From Lunasporangiospora selenospora (lineage: Eukaryota; Mortierellomycota; Mortierellomycetes; Mortierellales; Mortierellaceae): 12,426 nucleotides of DNA. The DNA lies in contig JAABOA010000673.1 of the NCBI GenBank assembly GCA_015680635.1, forward strand, positions 1 through 12,426, in the 5' to 3' direction. Below the pieces are notes generated by a model. It had not been told where the DNA came from. It saw nothing but the letters and a program-made list of their open reading frames with translations, and did no database searches. Below, in pieces: positions 1 through 9,194 of this stretch. Position numbers and translations under genes: made by a program. Position 1 is the first letter of the stretch. Each line of letters begins with the position of its first letter.

Positions 1-463
1 AAAAAAAAAAAAAAAATGAAGGCGAGGTGAGGCCCAGAGACGATTGGTCAGGGCAGTTGGATGCGGTGGTGTGTGGTGGTGTGTACGTACAAAAAACAGG
101 CGGGATCGATCTGTACGAGAGCACGGTCCAGCCCGCGGGTTGTTGGGTCCGTTGTTTAATTGACAGGGTTGGATTGATTGGGAGGACGAGAGAGCGAGAA
201 GAGAGAGGCGCGACAACCCGCATCATCCTCCGCTCCGAAGCAACCTTTGTCGCCTCTTTGGTAGTCCAGCAAACACACAAAGCACAATGCAGATGGACTT
301 GGGCAAAGAGCCTGCTCTGCTCTTTTGTTCTCTCTCCAGCGAGAGGGGGTCCAGACAGGGTTCGTGCCCAGGGCGGGCGAGTGAGTGACTGAGTGACAGT
401 GGCCACGCACGGCGCATCGACTGGGCTGCGATTGGCTACGATATCCTCTGCTGTCTCTCACTA

Positions 464-590
464 TCGCTCGCTCTCTCTCTCTCACTCTCATCCATCCATC
501 CATCCATCCATCCATCCATTCATCTCTTTCTCTCTTTCCTTCCCTCTCTCTCTTTCTCTCTTTTTCTCTCTCTCTCTCTCTCCTTTTCTC
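464..590 (+). repeat. Long CT (polypyrimidine) tract
   Basis: Nearly uninterrupted C/T sequence with runs of CTCTCT, split by the TCCA microsatellite. It lies 150-270 nt upstream of the GRASP start. It could be a core promoter or leader element, or simple sequence only. Confidence 0.75.
488..522. repeat. TCCA tetranucleotide microsatellite
   Basis: About seven consecutive TCCA units with a slightly degenerate right end (TTCATC) lie inside the pyrimidine-rich leader of the GRASP gene. It is likely length-polymorphic between strains. The open frame through it encodes only low-complexity Ser/Leu/His/Pro. Confidence 0.85.
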
Positions 591-737
591 TTGGATTCAT
601 CCCTTCGCATCCTCATCACTCCACCAAGCAGGATCAGGACACACCCACCCACCCTCTCACCCACTCTCTCGCTCTCTCTCCTCTTGAGTGCAGCATCTCA
701 ACCTCAACCCTCTTAATCCATCTCTACAAGCTCCGTC

Positions 738-3550
738 ATGGGAAATGCTGCCTCCGGCGAAGAAGGTCGCCAGCGCCTTGGATACCATGTTCTTGGGGTA
801 CGCGAATCCGAAATTCAACATTCTTGCTTGACAAGAGAAAAGACTGCATGCGCACGCTCATCTCGAGTCTGCAATCCATGCTGACCTTTTTCACACTCCT
901 CCTTCTCCATGCGTGCGCATTATTCTTTAGGTCAAGGAAGGATCTCCAGGCCAGCTCGCAGGACTCTGTCCCTTCTTTGACTACATTGTCGCCGTGAACG
1001 ACATTCGGCTGGTACGGATTACCGCTAGGACCCGCTCCTTCTCTCTCTGTCAACGAACTAGGCTGCATCTCACTCGCTCTCTTTTTCTCACCCTTTGCCT
1101 TTTTTCTCTTGTACGCCTTTCTCTCGCCTCGATCAAAACAGAACACGGAAAGCACTGTTCTACGGGAACAAATGGAAGCATGTGAAGACAAGGTCATGGT
1201 GCTCGATATCTACTCGACCAGGGACCGCACTGCACGAAGTAGGTTGCTAGTCCCTTCCTTTTCCTTTCTTCCTATGCATCCTTGAGATCGCCCTTCTTCT
1301 CACTCCTTGGGTGAGGGGCTTAAAGGACGTCAAGAACGCTATCCCTATTTTTTTTTCTTTTCTCGTTTTCTTTGAAAGCTCACTCTATCTTTTGTCTGCT
1401 TAGGAGTGGACATGACACCCTCTAGGAGATGGGGCGATGGAAAGGGCGGCCTGATGGGCTGCAGCATCCGGTTCTGTCTGTTTGACACGCAGAGCGACTT
1501 GGCGTGGCATATTCTGGTTTGTGAACATGAGCGCTCGACTTTATCTGCTTTATTATTTGTGGGATTGGCTTGTGGAACCAAATCGTGGATGCTCCTCGCC
1601 TTGCCTCCATGTCCATCCCTGTGCCTTTCATTATGCATGCTGTGTGCATTATTAGCAATGTAACGGGCGACTTGCCCGTGTTACTTGGAACCTAACCCCG
1701 CCCTTGCTCGCTTCTTTGTGGCGTAACCCACTCTTTCTCTCTCTCTCTCTCTCCCCGCCTTTGCTGACCTCATAGGACGTGGCATCAGGCTCGCCAGCTG
1801 AAAAGGCAGGACTGCAGGCTCATGCTGACTATGTAATCGGGACTCCCTACGGCCTGATGCGTGGCGAAGGCGACTTTTACGATCTTGTGGACGACTATGC
1901 CGGTGAGGCCATGGAGCTCCATGTTTATAACAGGGATATGGATTCGGTTCGAGAGGTACAGTTAGACTCGTCACCGTGTGATTCTGCCAATTGTATGTAC
2001 CTGCAGCATGTATTTTGGGGGCCCTGGGAGTTCTAATATTTTGTGTCTGTTTTCGGCTGGGCCCATGTGCTTTTCTAGGTTGTAATTCATCCAAACAGTC
2101 ATTGGGGAGGAGAAGGACTCTTGGGCTGTGGCATCGGATATGGGTAAGGGACATGAAGAATGCTACACTATCTTTATGGCCAGGATTAGGGAATACAAAG
2201 GGATTAGCCGCTCCACTTTATAGTTTCCAGGATCTCAAACCCAAGAGAGGGCTGCTCACCTTGCATCTATTGTATTCTCTCTTCTCCGCTAGATATCTCC
2301 ATCGACTGCCCTCAAATGCTGGTCATAGTCAGAGATCAAGCAAAGAGTCGTTCGATGCAGCACTGCCTATGAAACTCCAAGACTCTCGACAATCGGGCCC
2401 TGGACAGGAGATGGAAGGACTTGGAAGGACTGTGTTTATACCTCATGTAGATCAACCTGCACAGTCGCCAGCATTGCAAGGACAAGAATCATTAGAAGTA
2501 GCTGATGCCGAGAACCAAGGACATTTCCTGCCACCACACCAACACTCACAGCAACCATATCAACAGCAGCTCCATCCCGGAGATGACATCCACTCTGTAA
2601 ATATTAACCACAATGATGACAATGGTGCTGTAGAACAGGACGTGGTCACTCCAGGTGACGAGAGCGTAGAGTCGACTCTAAAGCACGAGTCGGATGTTGC
2701 GGCCTTACTCACCACATCCTCCTCTCTGGCTGCCAATACAACGGCGGCACTGCTGCCTTCGCCAATGCCATTCCACTCTGGAGAGGAGGCCGCTGCACGC
2801 CAATCGCTTGGAGAGACTACACATGTTCAGTCCGAGGTGAAGTCTGAATTGGATACAGCTCAGAAGCAGGACGAGGACGACAGCCATTCTTCGCAAGAGA
2901 GTGACGAAAGCGTTCGCCAGGAGGAGGCAAGTGAATCCGATGAAGAGCAGCAATACTATGGTCCACCACCAGCGATTGCCGCAAGAATGAGACAAACCCA
3001 TCTTCGGCCGGGTATGAGAGGCGGTGGTCGAATCGGGCATGACGGCTATCGAGCTCAGGATCGGATATCACTGAAGCAGGTTCAGGCCCAGGCATGGGAG
3101 CATTCGGAAGGCTATCGCGAGGAATATGGGCGACGGTCCTGGGAAGACCAGGAAAGGTCCTCAACCTCTTCAGATTCGGCGCAAGAACCTCGCCATGCAC
3201 AGACACAGGATCATCAGGACCATTCCCGCGAAGAGAGCGCTGCTAATGTCCCAATTACGACTACAACCTCGGGCCATGATTCAAACGCGTTGCCATCCCC
3301 GGCTCCAACGACATCATCTACGGCAGAACTTGATGAGAAGGAGGCAGCGGCGGATGAGAAGCAGGCGTTGTTGTCCGAAATAGAGTCAGCAACAACGACA
3401 AGTAAAGACAAGGGCAAACAGATTCAGCAAGGCGACCAAGAGCAAGTCAATAATACATTAGGACGGAGCGTTCCTAGCCTTGTTGATGAACTAGTTGTCC
3501 AGGGCATGATGCAGCAAATGGCACTCGGTTCGTCGATCATCTACTATTAA
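738..3550 (+). CDS. GRASP-family Golgi reassembly stacking protein (seven exons)
   Basis: Exons by frame and family fit: 738-797, 931-1011, 1142-1238, 1404-1516, 1776-1955, 2079-2143 and 2293-3550. All six introns are GT-AG and the phases join to 617 codons plus stop. The start MGNAASG has Gly2, Asn3 and Ser6, a plausible N-myristoylation signal as in GRASP55/65. The first PDZ-like GRASP domain (about residues 15-110) contains GYHVLG, KEGSPGQLAGL, FFDYIVAVN and SIRFC. The second (about 113-205) contains ASGSPAEKAGL, ADYVIG and HPNSHWGGEGLLGCGIGYGY followed by LHRLP. These are hallmark GRASP motifs. Residues 205-617 form a Ser/Gln/Glu/Asp-rich, probably disordered tail, the counterpart of the regulatory SPR domain. 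Known family roles are tethering of Golgi cisternae or early secretory membranes and unconventional secretion; fungi usually have a single copy (Grh1 type). Family identity is very secure, and exon ends are secure except for minor donor uncertainty in intron 4 (GTTTGT). Confidence 0.95.
1729..1754 (+). repeat. CT microsatellite inside GRASP intron 4
   Basis: A CT dinucleotide run lies about 20 nt upstream of the acceptor TAG at 1773-1775. It can act as the polypyrimidine tract of this intron (1517-1775), the longest intron of the gene at 259 nt. Confidence 0.7.
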
Positions 3551-3999
3551 ACAAAGGGAACTATAATACGAACCAAGCAAAAACTTTCTACATTTCACCT
3601 TTTCTATGAAAAAAAAAATGCATTGGTTCCAAGAGGATTGTGTTTGCTCAACATGCAAAGGTTAACGAGAAGTGCGATTGGCTCAATAGGGGTTTGGTGT
3701 AGTATGGAAGCCTGCGGGGTAAATCCCCTGTTTCTTTTCTTTTTTTTTCTTTGGACGGAAATAGGGATCAATGCAAGGTGTGTACAAAACAACCTCCTGA
3801 GCAGGAAAGAGGGGAAGAGGAGACATTGAACAGGACCCACACTGGGAACTTGTTTTATTTTCATGCAAAAGTCTGATAGGTAGAGTATTATATGGAGAAT
3901 GGAGTGGAAGAAAGACAGGTGTGTATGTTTGCTGCAATCCAGATCTAGGTTGGTATTATCGTCTTTTTTTGGTTTCTCTTCTTTTTTCACGTTTTGTGA
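3551..3999. other. Shared 3' region between convergent genes
   Basis: This spacer separates the GRASP stop (3550, + strand) from the HPP stop (4000, - strand), so both genes end here tail to tail. It has A/T-rich patches and homopolymer T runs near 3738-3750 and 3963-3969. The open frames present are rich in Lys/Phe/Ser and show no domain. I see no further gene. Confidence 0.6.
3854..3859 (-). terminator. Possible polyadenylation signal of the HPP gene
   Basis: The + strand reads TTTATT, which is AATAAA on the - strand, about 140 nt downstream of the HPP stop codon. The position suits a 3' UTR of about 160 nt. Fungal poly(A) signals are loose, so this is a candidate only. Confidence 0.45.
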
Positions 4000-5748
4000 T
4001 TAGGGTGTGGAAGGAAGCTGCTTCTCAAGCTCACGGATTCGAAGCTCAAGTCGCTCAATGGTCGCCCGATACTCTTCAATAGAAGCATCATGGTCAAGAG
4101 GAGATCCACGTCGCTCAATTGTGATTGAGGTTCGAGGATGTTGAGATTGAGCAGAAAGTGTAGGCGAGAGGTGTTCTTTCCGGCCTAGCTCAAGATCGGC
4201 CTCCTGTGGAGAAATCGATCCTGATTCCAACCTGTGGGGGTGGTGGTGGCCCGAGCGCTGGTCTTCGTACAACTTTTCGCCATTTCGAAGCTCAAGGTTT
4301 TGCTCCCCGCCGTAATAGACCGCGACCTGGCCAGCATGACCATGATGATGGTTCTGGTGATGGCTAGGCTTTGGAGAAGAGGCTTGAGAGGACTTGCCTA
4401 CTGTGGGCAACTCAAGGACAGTCGTGCGCGAATCGGACAGGGAGGTATGAGTCGAGTCCTTGGGAAGAGCATGGGCTTGTTCGGGGCTTCCATTCGAAGC
4501 GTGAGTCGGGTATTTGTCCTTTTGCAAGTCATCCTCGCCGTCCTCGGTGACATTATCATCGTCTTCAGGAGAGACAAAGTCAGCGAGGGTGGTGGCCATG
4601 TCCTGATCGAGGACAATGATCTTGCGGGCCTTGGGGCTCCACCAGTGAAGTGGGTACCTTCTTGCGACATTGTTGACGAGCAGAGCAACGACGAGCATGA
4701 TGGCGACACCCAAAGCAATCGGGGAGATCATGTACCAGTAACCGAGGTTGTAGATGGTGTCACCCCCTGTGACGGCGATCAGGGCCGTAGCCGATGCAGG
4801 TGGGTGGACAGTGTGGGTCAGTTGCATAAACAAGAGAGAACACGAGACGGCAAGTGCACAAAGGAGCCAGTGCAGCTCGTCAAAGCGATGGTCAGGTAGG
4901 AGGTTGAAGAGCTTGTATAAGCTCACGCCAATGAACGATGCGCTGATATGTCCGCCAACTATGTTGGGTACAGTACAGAAAGAGTGCTCGGTATTAGTAA
5001 AGATCTCACTCTCACTCTCGGACCCGCATTGAGCACGCCATCCACTGCTCTTTCATAGAATGTGTGTGTGTGAATGTGCATGTTTGTGTGTGTGAGAATA
5101 AGAGAGAGAGGAAAAAAATCGCCCCGCTCGTTCCAGAAGAGTGAACATCAACACAGGACATGGACCAACAGGCCGAGACCTTTTGGTCTTTGGGGGGATA
5201 GGAATGGATGGAGGACGAGGGATCGGGGATGGACTAGGGATCGAGGATGGACTAGGGATCCAGGAAGTACTTGGGATCGAGGAAGTACTTGGGATCGGGG
5301 CAGGGCTAGGGATGATCTACACACACATTCACACACTCTCTCTCTTCCTTCGCCTTGATCTATCAAATTGAGCTCCAGACGGGGCTCCAAGAAGGCACAG
5401 GTACGTACTCACGTTGCGGGGCTGCGACAGGGGCGAGTCGATCGCTCCATATATAAGGACCGCCGAAGCACCAAACGAACCGGCAATGGCAGGAGTATTG
5501 CGATCAATGAACCACTGCGCATTGTATGTCAGCAATGCCAGTGCGGCAATGCCTGTGAACGAGGCGATAAAAGTCGAGACCAAGACGGCAAGTCGAGTTG
5601 GAGGTGCTGCTGGGGGGTAGCGGGTAGCCGCTGGAGGCGAGGTTTGGGTATGGCCTGGCTTGGCTTTGAGCGGAAGGTTGAAACGCTGGCCCTTCATCCT
5701 GTCAAAGTAGGCCGCCAAAGATGGCGGGAACATGCTTGGTGCGGTCAT
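4000..5748 (-). CDS. HPP-family integral membrane protein (two exons)
   Basis: Exon 1 is 5748-5409 and exon 2 is 4958-4000; the GT-AG intron (5408-4959, donor GTACGT) joins them in phase to 432 aa. I chose the donor at 5408 rather than GTGAGT at 5412 because only it keeps the frame and restores the family run PRNVIGGH. Residues 53-75 are a hydrophobic helix. Then come SFGASAVLIYG (91-101), PLSQPRN (106-112), a helix at about 144-164, the signature HPP triad at 165-167 followed by ASATALIAV, and a last helix at about 191-211. The tail (about 220-432) is hydrophilic, with an acidic patch, a histidine cluster (about 313-321), a second HHHPH cluster and a C-terminal heptad-like segment (about 404-429). 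Plant chloroplast HPP members have been linked to nitrite transport; substrate and membrane in fungi are unknown to me. The start is the first ATG in frame; Met6 and Met18 are alternatives. Confidence 0.9.
5059..5112. repeat. TG/AG simple-sequence tract in the HPP intron
   Basis: A TG-rich stretch (GTGTGTGTG, then TTTGTGTGTGTG) passes into an AGAGAGAG run. It is low-complexity DNA inside the HPP intron, upstream of the minisatellite on the + strand. Confidence 0.6.
5219..5314. repeat. 18-bp minisatellite in the HPP intron
   Basis: Five tandem 18-bp units begin at 5219, 5237, 5255, 5273 and 5291, plus a 6-bp start of a sixth. Each opens with GGGATC. Units 1, 2 and 5 end in CTA and units 3 and 4 end in CTT, so two subtypes are mixed. 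The array sits inside the intron of the HPP gene. On the + strand it yields a repetitive Trp/Arg/Asp/Gly frame, which I treat as a by-product. Confidence 0.85.
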
Positions 5749-6063
5749 TGAGTTGGTAAAGTGCAATGTGAAACTGGAAGTGGTATGATTGAATGGATGG
5801 ATGCAGTCGTGGAATGGAGAGAAATGACTTTATGAATGTGTGGATCAATGGCTTTTGGAAAGAGTCGAGTGGAGCGGATCGAGACTCGGGCTTGCAAGAG
5901 CACGGAGGAGCCACTGATTGAGAAAGTGTGCTGATGGTGCTTGGTTGTCTGGAGAACAAACACAAAGAGCAGCAGAGAGAGGAAGTAGACGAGACACACA
6001 GAGAGAGAAAAAGAGAAAGACAGACTTGAACGGGGACAGCCAACAACAAGACAAGTCTTGCGC
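5749..6063 (-). promoter_or_regulatory. 5' leader of the HPP gene
   Basis: The segment lies between the HPP start codon (5748) and the TATA-like box at 6064-6071. On the - strand it is pyrimidine-rich (many CTCTCT and TTTCTC runs), like the leader of the GRASP gene. Frames open through it encode Ser/Leu/Cys-rich low-complexity peptide and I do not call them. A leader intron is possible but not demonstrable. Confidence 0.45.
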
Positions 6064-6071
6064 CTTTTATA
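6064..6071 (-). promoter_or_regulatory. TATA box of the HPP gene
   Basis: The - strand reads TATAAAAG followed by GC, a near-ideal TATA element, 316 nt upstream of the HPP ATG. Transcription would then start around 6030-6040, giving a leader of about 290 nt. Confidence 0.6.
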
Positions 6072-6611
6072 CTTTCCAGCAAACCAGCGCACTCCGCTAG
6101 ATCCCTTGCGTTTAACCTTGTTTTGCCTTTTTAGCCGGGACAAGGAGAACCAAAATAATACCTGGCGTCCTGCTGGACAGCACTGTCCTTCCCTACGTAC
6201 AGTACACTCTGTTTGTCTCCGTTTTCTCTCCACATCCACACACTCTCTCTTTTTTCTTTCTCCTCTCTCCTTGCCTTGTTTTCCTCTTCTCTCTTTGGCT
6301 GGTCGGAATGCAGTACGCGGCCATAGGGTCCTACTGAAAAGACGAGGACCGATCCACCTGCAAAAACCAAAACGACTCAGAGGTAGGGGTAAAGGGCAGG
6401 GGACAGAGGGTGAATAAATTGAGCCAAGTGGGAGAGGTTCGGTGTCTGCGCTAGTCATCGAGGAGACCTTTTGGATGCAGGAAAGAGAAAAAAAGGCGCT
6501 CCTATACGGAATAACTGCCAGGTATCGAGATTAACCGTGCTATCAGGATACCAATGCATCCTCTATTTGCGTGAAAAAAGGGGAGAGTGCGTGAACGAAT
6601 GAGCATGAGGG

Positions 6612-6644
6612 ATGCGGGCGAAATAAAAAAAATGCGGGCGAAAT
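6612..6644. repeat. 13-bp direct repeat
   Basis: ATGCGGGCGAAAT occurs at 6612-6624 and again at 6632-6644, separated by a short A run. It may be a local duplication or a pair of binding sites. Nothing else nearby explains it. Confidence 0.55.
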
Positions 6645-6859
6645 GCAACCTCAAATGGTAGCCAGCCCGGGATTGTTAGGACACTTGCTCAATAGCTCGC
6701 TCCGTCAGACGAGGCGCACGCTTTGACATAAGAGGACAACCCGAAATCACAGTTGAAGGGTTTGTAAGAAAGAAAAGCCTGTGATAGACCTAGGCCACTG
6801 TACCAGTGTGCCATCGGTTGGATGCGTTCGTAGAGTCAACATGCTCATGTCAGGCACTC

Positions 6860-6888
6860 TGTTGCGTTTAATTACCAAAAACGCAACA
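6860..6888. repeat. Perfect 10-bp inverted repeat with 9-nt loop
   Basis: TGTTGCGTTT (6860-6869) and its exact reverse complement AAACGCAACA (6879-6888) flank a 9-nt spacer. It lies in gene-free DNA. It could be a protein-binding palindrome or the relic of a small element; function is unknown. Confidence 0.6.
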
Positions 6889-7164
6889 AGCTTGTCCAAT
6901 TGATGTAGGTCAACTGTGGCTCATCAGGGCCCAGGAAAGAAAAGAGAAAAAAAGAAAAACGTAACATGAAAAAAGGTACATCTGATAGGAGCGGACAAAA
7001 GAGCGGGGTGCCAATTTCTCCATGTGTCTATGCTAAGAGTTATGCATCCCTGGCGGTGACAAAAGAGGTGCCTGCGACGGGATAGTCCATTCGTCCAGAT
7101 TGCATCCTGGGACACACAATCAAGAAATACATGATGTGAATACACAAAGAAACAGAGCGTTAAT

Positions 7165-7167
<3 letters not shown>

Positions 7168-7197
<30 letters not shown>
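7168..7197. repeat. GA dinucleotide microsatellite
   Basis: An uninterrupted GA run of about 15 units in gene-free DNA. The Ser-Leu repeat seen on the - strand is a translation of this tract and not evidence of a protein. Confidence 0.85.
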
Positions 7198-7201
<4 letters not shown>

Positions 7202-7711
7202 AGAACAGAGCATGAGTTGATTTTTGGACGATCGGCTACCATTAGAGGCAGTTGGAATGGTATGTAGATGGATGACTCGGGTAAAAGGAAATACAGCACT
7301 GCCCTCTTACAAGCCATGAGATGGCACCATCGTGGACGAATCGTTCAAAAAGGGCCGTCTATGTTCCCGATTTCTCCCTCACTACCTCATTCCCTCACTC
7401 CCCCACTTTGTTTCCCACACCCTCCTTACCATTGTCGTTGCCACCAAACATGCAACAAGCCATTGTGCGGAGATTTCATTCCTCAGACACTCTTCAGAGC
7501 GGCGTAGTGCTGACAAAACACTCATCCGGTCACTGCGCAGTGCGACCATACATCAAATTTTTAGTCGCGTCATAGACAGCTCGCGTAGTCGACGCGACCT
7601 AGAATTGCCTATTACTTGAACAACTATACACGTGTTAACTTTTTGTTAATGCCTTCTCTGACCAATAGGTTGAGGATGTAACGAGTAAATTTATCCTACC
7701 CCACACGCTGC

Positions 7712-7768
7712 ACAGAGAGAGAGAGAGCGAGAAAGAGAGCGAGAGAAAGAGAGAGCGAGAGCGAGAGA
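7712..7768. repeat. Purine-rich GA/GAAA/GC tract
   Basis: An almost pure purine stretch built of GAGAGA with GAAAGA and GAGCGA variants, about 400 bp upstream of the isomerase start codon. Confidence 0.75.
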
Positions 7769-8161
7769 TATGCGATGGATATGCAAGAATACATTGCTAT
7801 CGCCTTACCCACCAGACATTGGATCAAGGTCAACACCCATTTCGAGTATGAGACAGTGCTGGCTGAGGAATATGGTAGCTCTGGGTGCCCCACGATAGGG
7901 TTCTCCAAAAGATTTTTCTTTTTCAGGGTGAGAGCACTTCCCTTACCGGCTGGAATAGACAGGGAAGTAGCACCCTTGGAACACAGGAACACCTGGGGAA
8001 TGGGTGGCGAACCGTTCACTCGGAGTAAAGTGTCATTCGGCTGGCTACATCTCACATTCATTCTCATTCTCTCAATCTCTCATTCCCTCATTCCCTCATT
8101 CTCTTCTCTTCTTCTCACTTTTCAACTCATTCATCTCATCACTCACCCATCTCATTCCGCA

Positions 8162-9130
8162 ATGACTACATCCGCTGCGCAGAAACTGATCCTACCCGTC
8201 AGGGCTGAAAAGACCTTGCTCGAAATCACACGGGAGGGTCCGATTTTCATTATCACCATGGTCGACAACGAGAACCGGTTCACAATAGAAATGTGTCAAG
8301 CCATCTGTGATGCGCTCGATCACGTCGCAAAAGTCGTTGAAGACGAAGAGTTGACCGAAGCCGTCCTCATGACTCGTGGCCAGGACAAGTTCTACTCGAA
8401 CGGGCTTGACATAGAAAAGGCCTTTTCAGTCCCAGGATTCACCGATGATATCTTTATGCCTATGCTGAACAAGATCTTGTTGTTTGGTATCCCTACTGTC
8501 GCGTGTATGAATGGGTAAGTTAACAAAGGCGGGAATCAAGAGATCAAAGAAGACCCTTTAGATACCGATCTGGGAAGTGTCCAGATGCTTTCTACTTTAC
8601 TCTATATATCTCATCGTGCCATACCTCTTCAAACCATCTCTTTTGAATATTGTCATACATTTGCTGGAGGTTGTCTGATGGCCATGGCTCACGACTACAG
8701 GGTCATGCGAAGCGACCGTGGATTTATGTGCATGGTAGGTTTACTTTAAACACAGTCCCCCTGCTTTATTGAACTCCTCGACTAGCTGTCCTTACAACCA
8801 ACGTCCCCTTTTCCCCTTTTCATTTAGAACGAAATCGATCTCCCGTCCCCACTACCAGCAGGCATGTCGGCATTGCTCCGTTACAAAATGATGCCGCATG
8901 TCTATCGAACTGTGGTCCTAGAAGGCAAACGTTATCCTGGCAAAGAAGCACTCGCGAATCATCTTGTCGATGCCATTGCGGAAGGTGTTGACGGAACAGT
9001 CGAGCTGGCCAAGCAGGTGGCGCTTAGAATTGCACCCAAGGCCAAAGCAGGAGTTTTCATTGGCATGATTAAAGAGGACATGTACCCAGAGATTTCGTCT
9101 AGACTCATGGCGAATGCCTCCAAGCTATAA
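8162..9130 (+). CDS. Peroxisomal enoyl-CoA delta isomerase / crotonase-fold protein
   Basis: Three exons fit the family: 8162-8514, about 8653-8734 and 8828-9130, giving 245 aa. Residues 77-84 (FYSNGLDI) and 119-124 (HTFAGG) are the two crotonase segments that shape the oxyanion hole. NEIDL puts Glu147 where enoyl-CoA hydratases have a catalytic glutamate. The overall pattern (AMAHDYRVM, LPAGMSALLRYKM) resembles plant-type peroxisomal delta3-delta2-enoyl-CoA isomerases, which move double bonds during oxidation of unsaturated fatty acids; hydratase or another crotonase activity is not excluded. The C-terminus is Ser-Lys-Leu, a canonical PTS1 for the peroxisomal matrix. Intron 2 (8735-8827) is a clean GT-AG. 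Intron 1 has donor GTAAGT at 8515, but the base order before the required codon for His119 is ATTG, with no AG. The frame is open upstream to 7775, but family length and the leader-like sequence favour the ATG at 8162. Confidence 0.9.
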
Positions 9131-9136
9131 AATAAA
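9131..9136 (+). terminator. Poly(A) signal directly after the isomerase stop
   Basis: AATAAA begins at the first base after the TAA stop (9128-9130). If used, the 3' UTR would be very short. The motif is exact, but its use is inferred. Confidence 0.5.
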
Positions 9137-9194
9137 GACGAGTCATTGATCTTCAATGGTGTGTTGAGTTTAGTCATTTCCAGCAAAAGGACAG

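Larger units (their letters stand above)
1..737 (+). promoter_or_regulatory. Upstream region and leader of the GRASP gene
   Basis: No protein-like reading frame is convincing here; the open frames are compositional by-products. The window starts with a 16-base A run. From about 464 the + strand becomes almost pure pyrimidine up to about 590, and pyrimidine-rich stretches continue to the GRASP start codon at 738. Such CT-rich leaders are common just upstream of fungal start codons, so transcription probably begins somewhere in 430-700. I see no clear TATA box. Confidence 0.4.
6072..8161. other. Long intergenic stretch without a recognisable gene
   Basis: Two divergent genes (HPP on -, enoyl-CoA isomerase on +) border this stretch of about 2 kb. 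The open frames inside it are short, lack domains and are driven by Ser/Leu/Phe codons from CT tracts or Arg/Glu codons from GA tracts. It holds GA microsatellites near 7168-7197 and 7712-7768, a 13-bp direct repeat at 6612-6644 and a 10-bp inverted repeat at 6860-6888. The last 120 nt, with repeated TCATTC/CTCATT motifs, probably form the leader of the isomerase gene. Confidence 0.5.

Noticed and set aside
1956-2036. Continuation of GRASP exon 5 past the donor at 1956
   Set aside because: The frame soon stops and does not match the family; splicing from 1955 to 2079 restores VVIHPNSHWGGEG, a GRASP hallmark.
4234-4899. 221-codon frame on the + strand
   Set aside because: It is antisense to the well-supported HPP exon 2 and shows no family features of its own.
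5074-5371. Repetitive frames (Trp-Arg-Asp repeats) on the + strand
   Set aside because: They are translations of the 18-bp minisatellite inside the HPP intron, antisense to a real gene, with no leader or domain.
5413-5748. HPP exon 1 ending at the stronger-looking donor GTGAGT (5412)
   Set aside because: It gives the wrong phase into exon 2. The donor four bases downstream (GTACGT at 5408) gives PRNVIGGH in frame.
6924-7317. Minus-strand frames of 65-73 codons near the GA microsatellite
   Set aside because: They are rich in Ser/Leu/Phe from CT-type sequence, with no domain, no leader and no supporting splice pattern.
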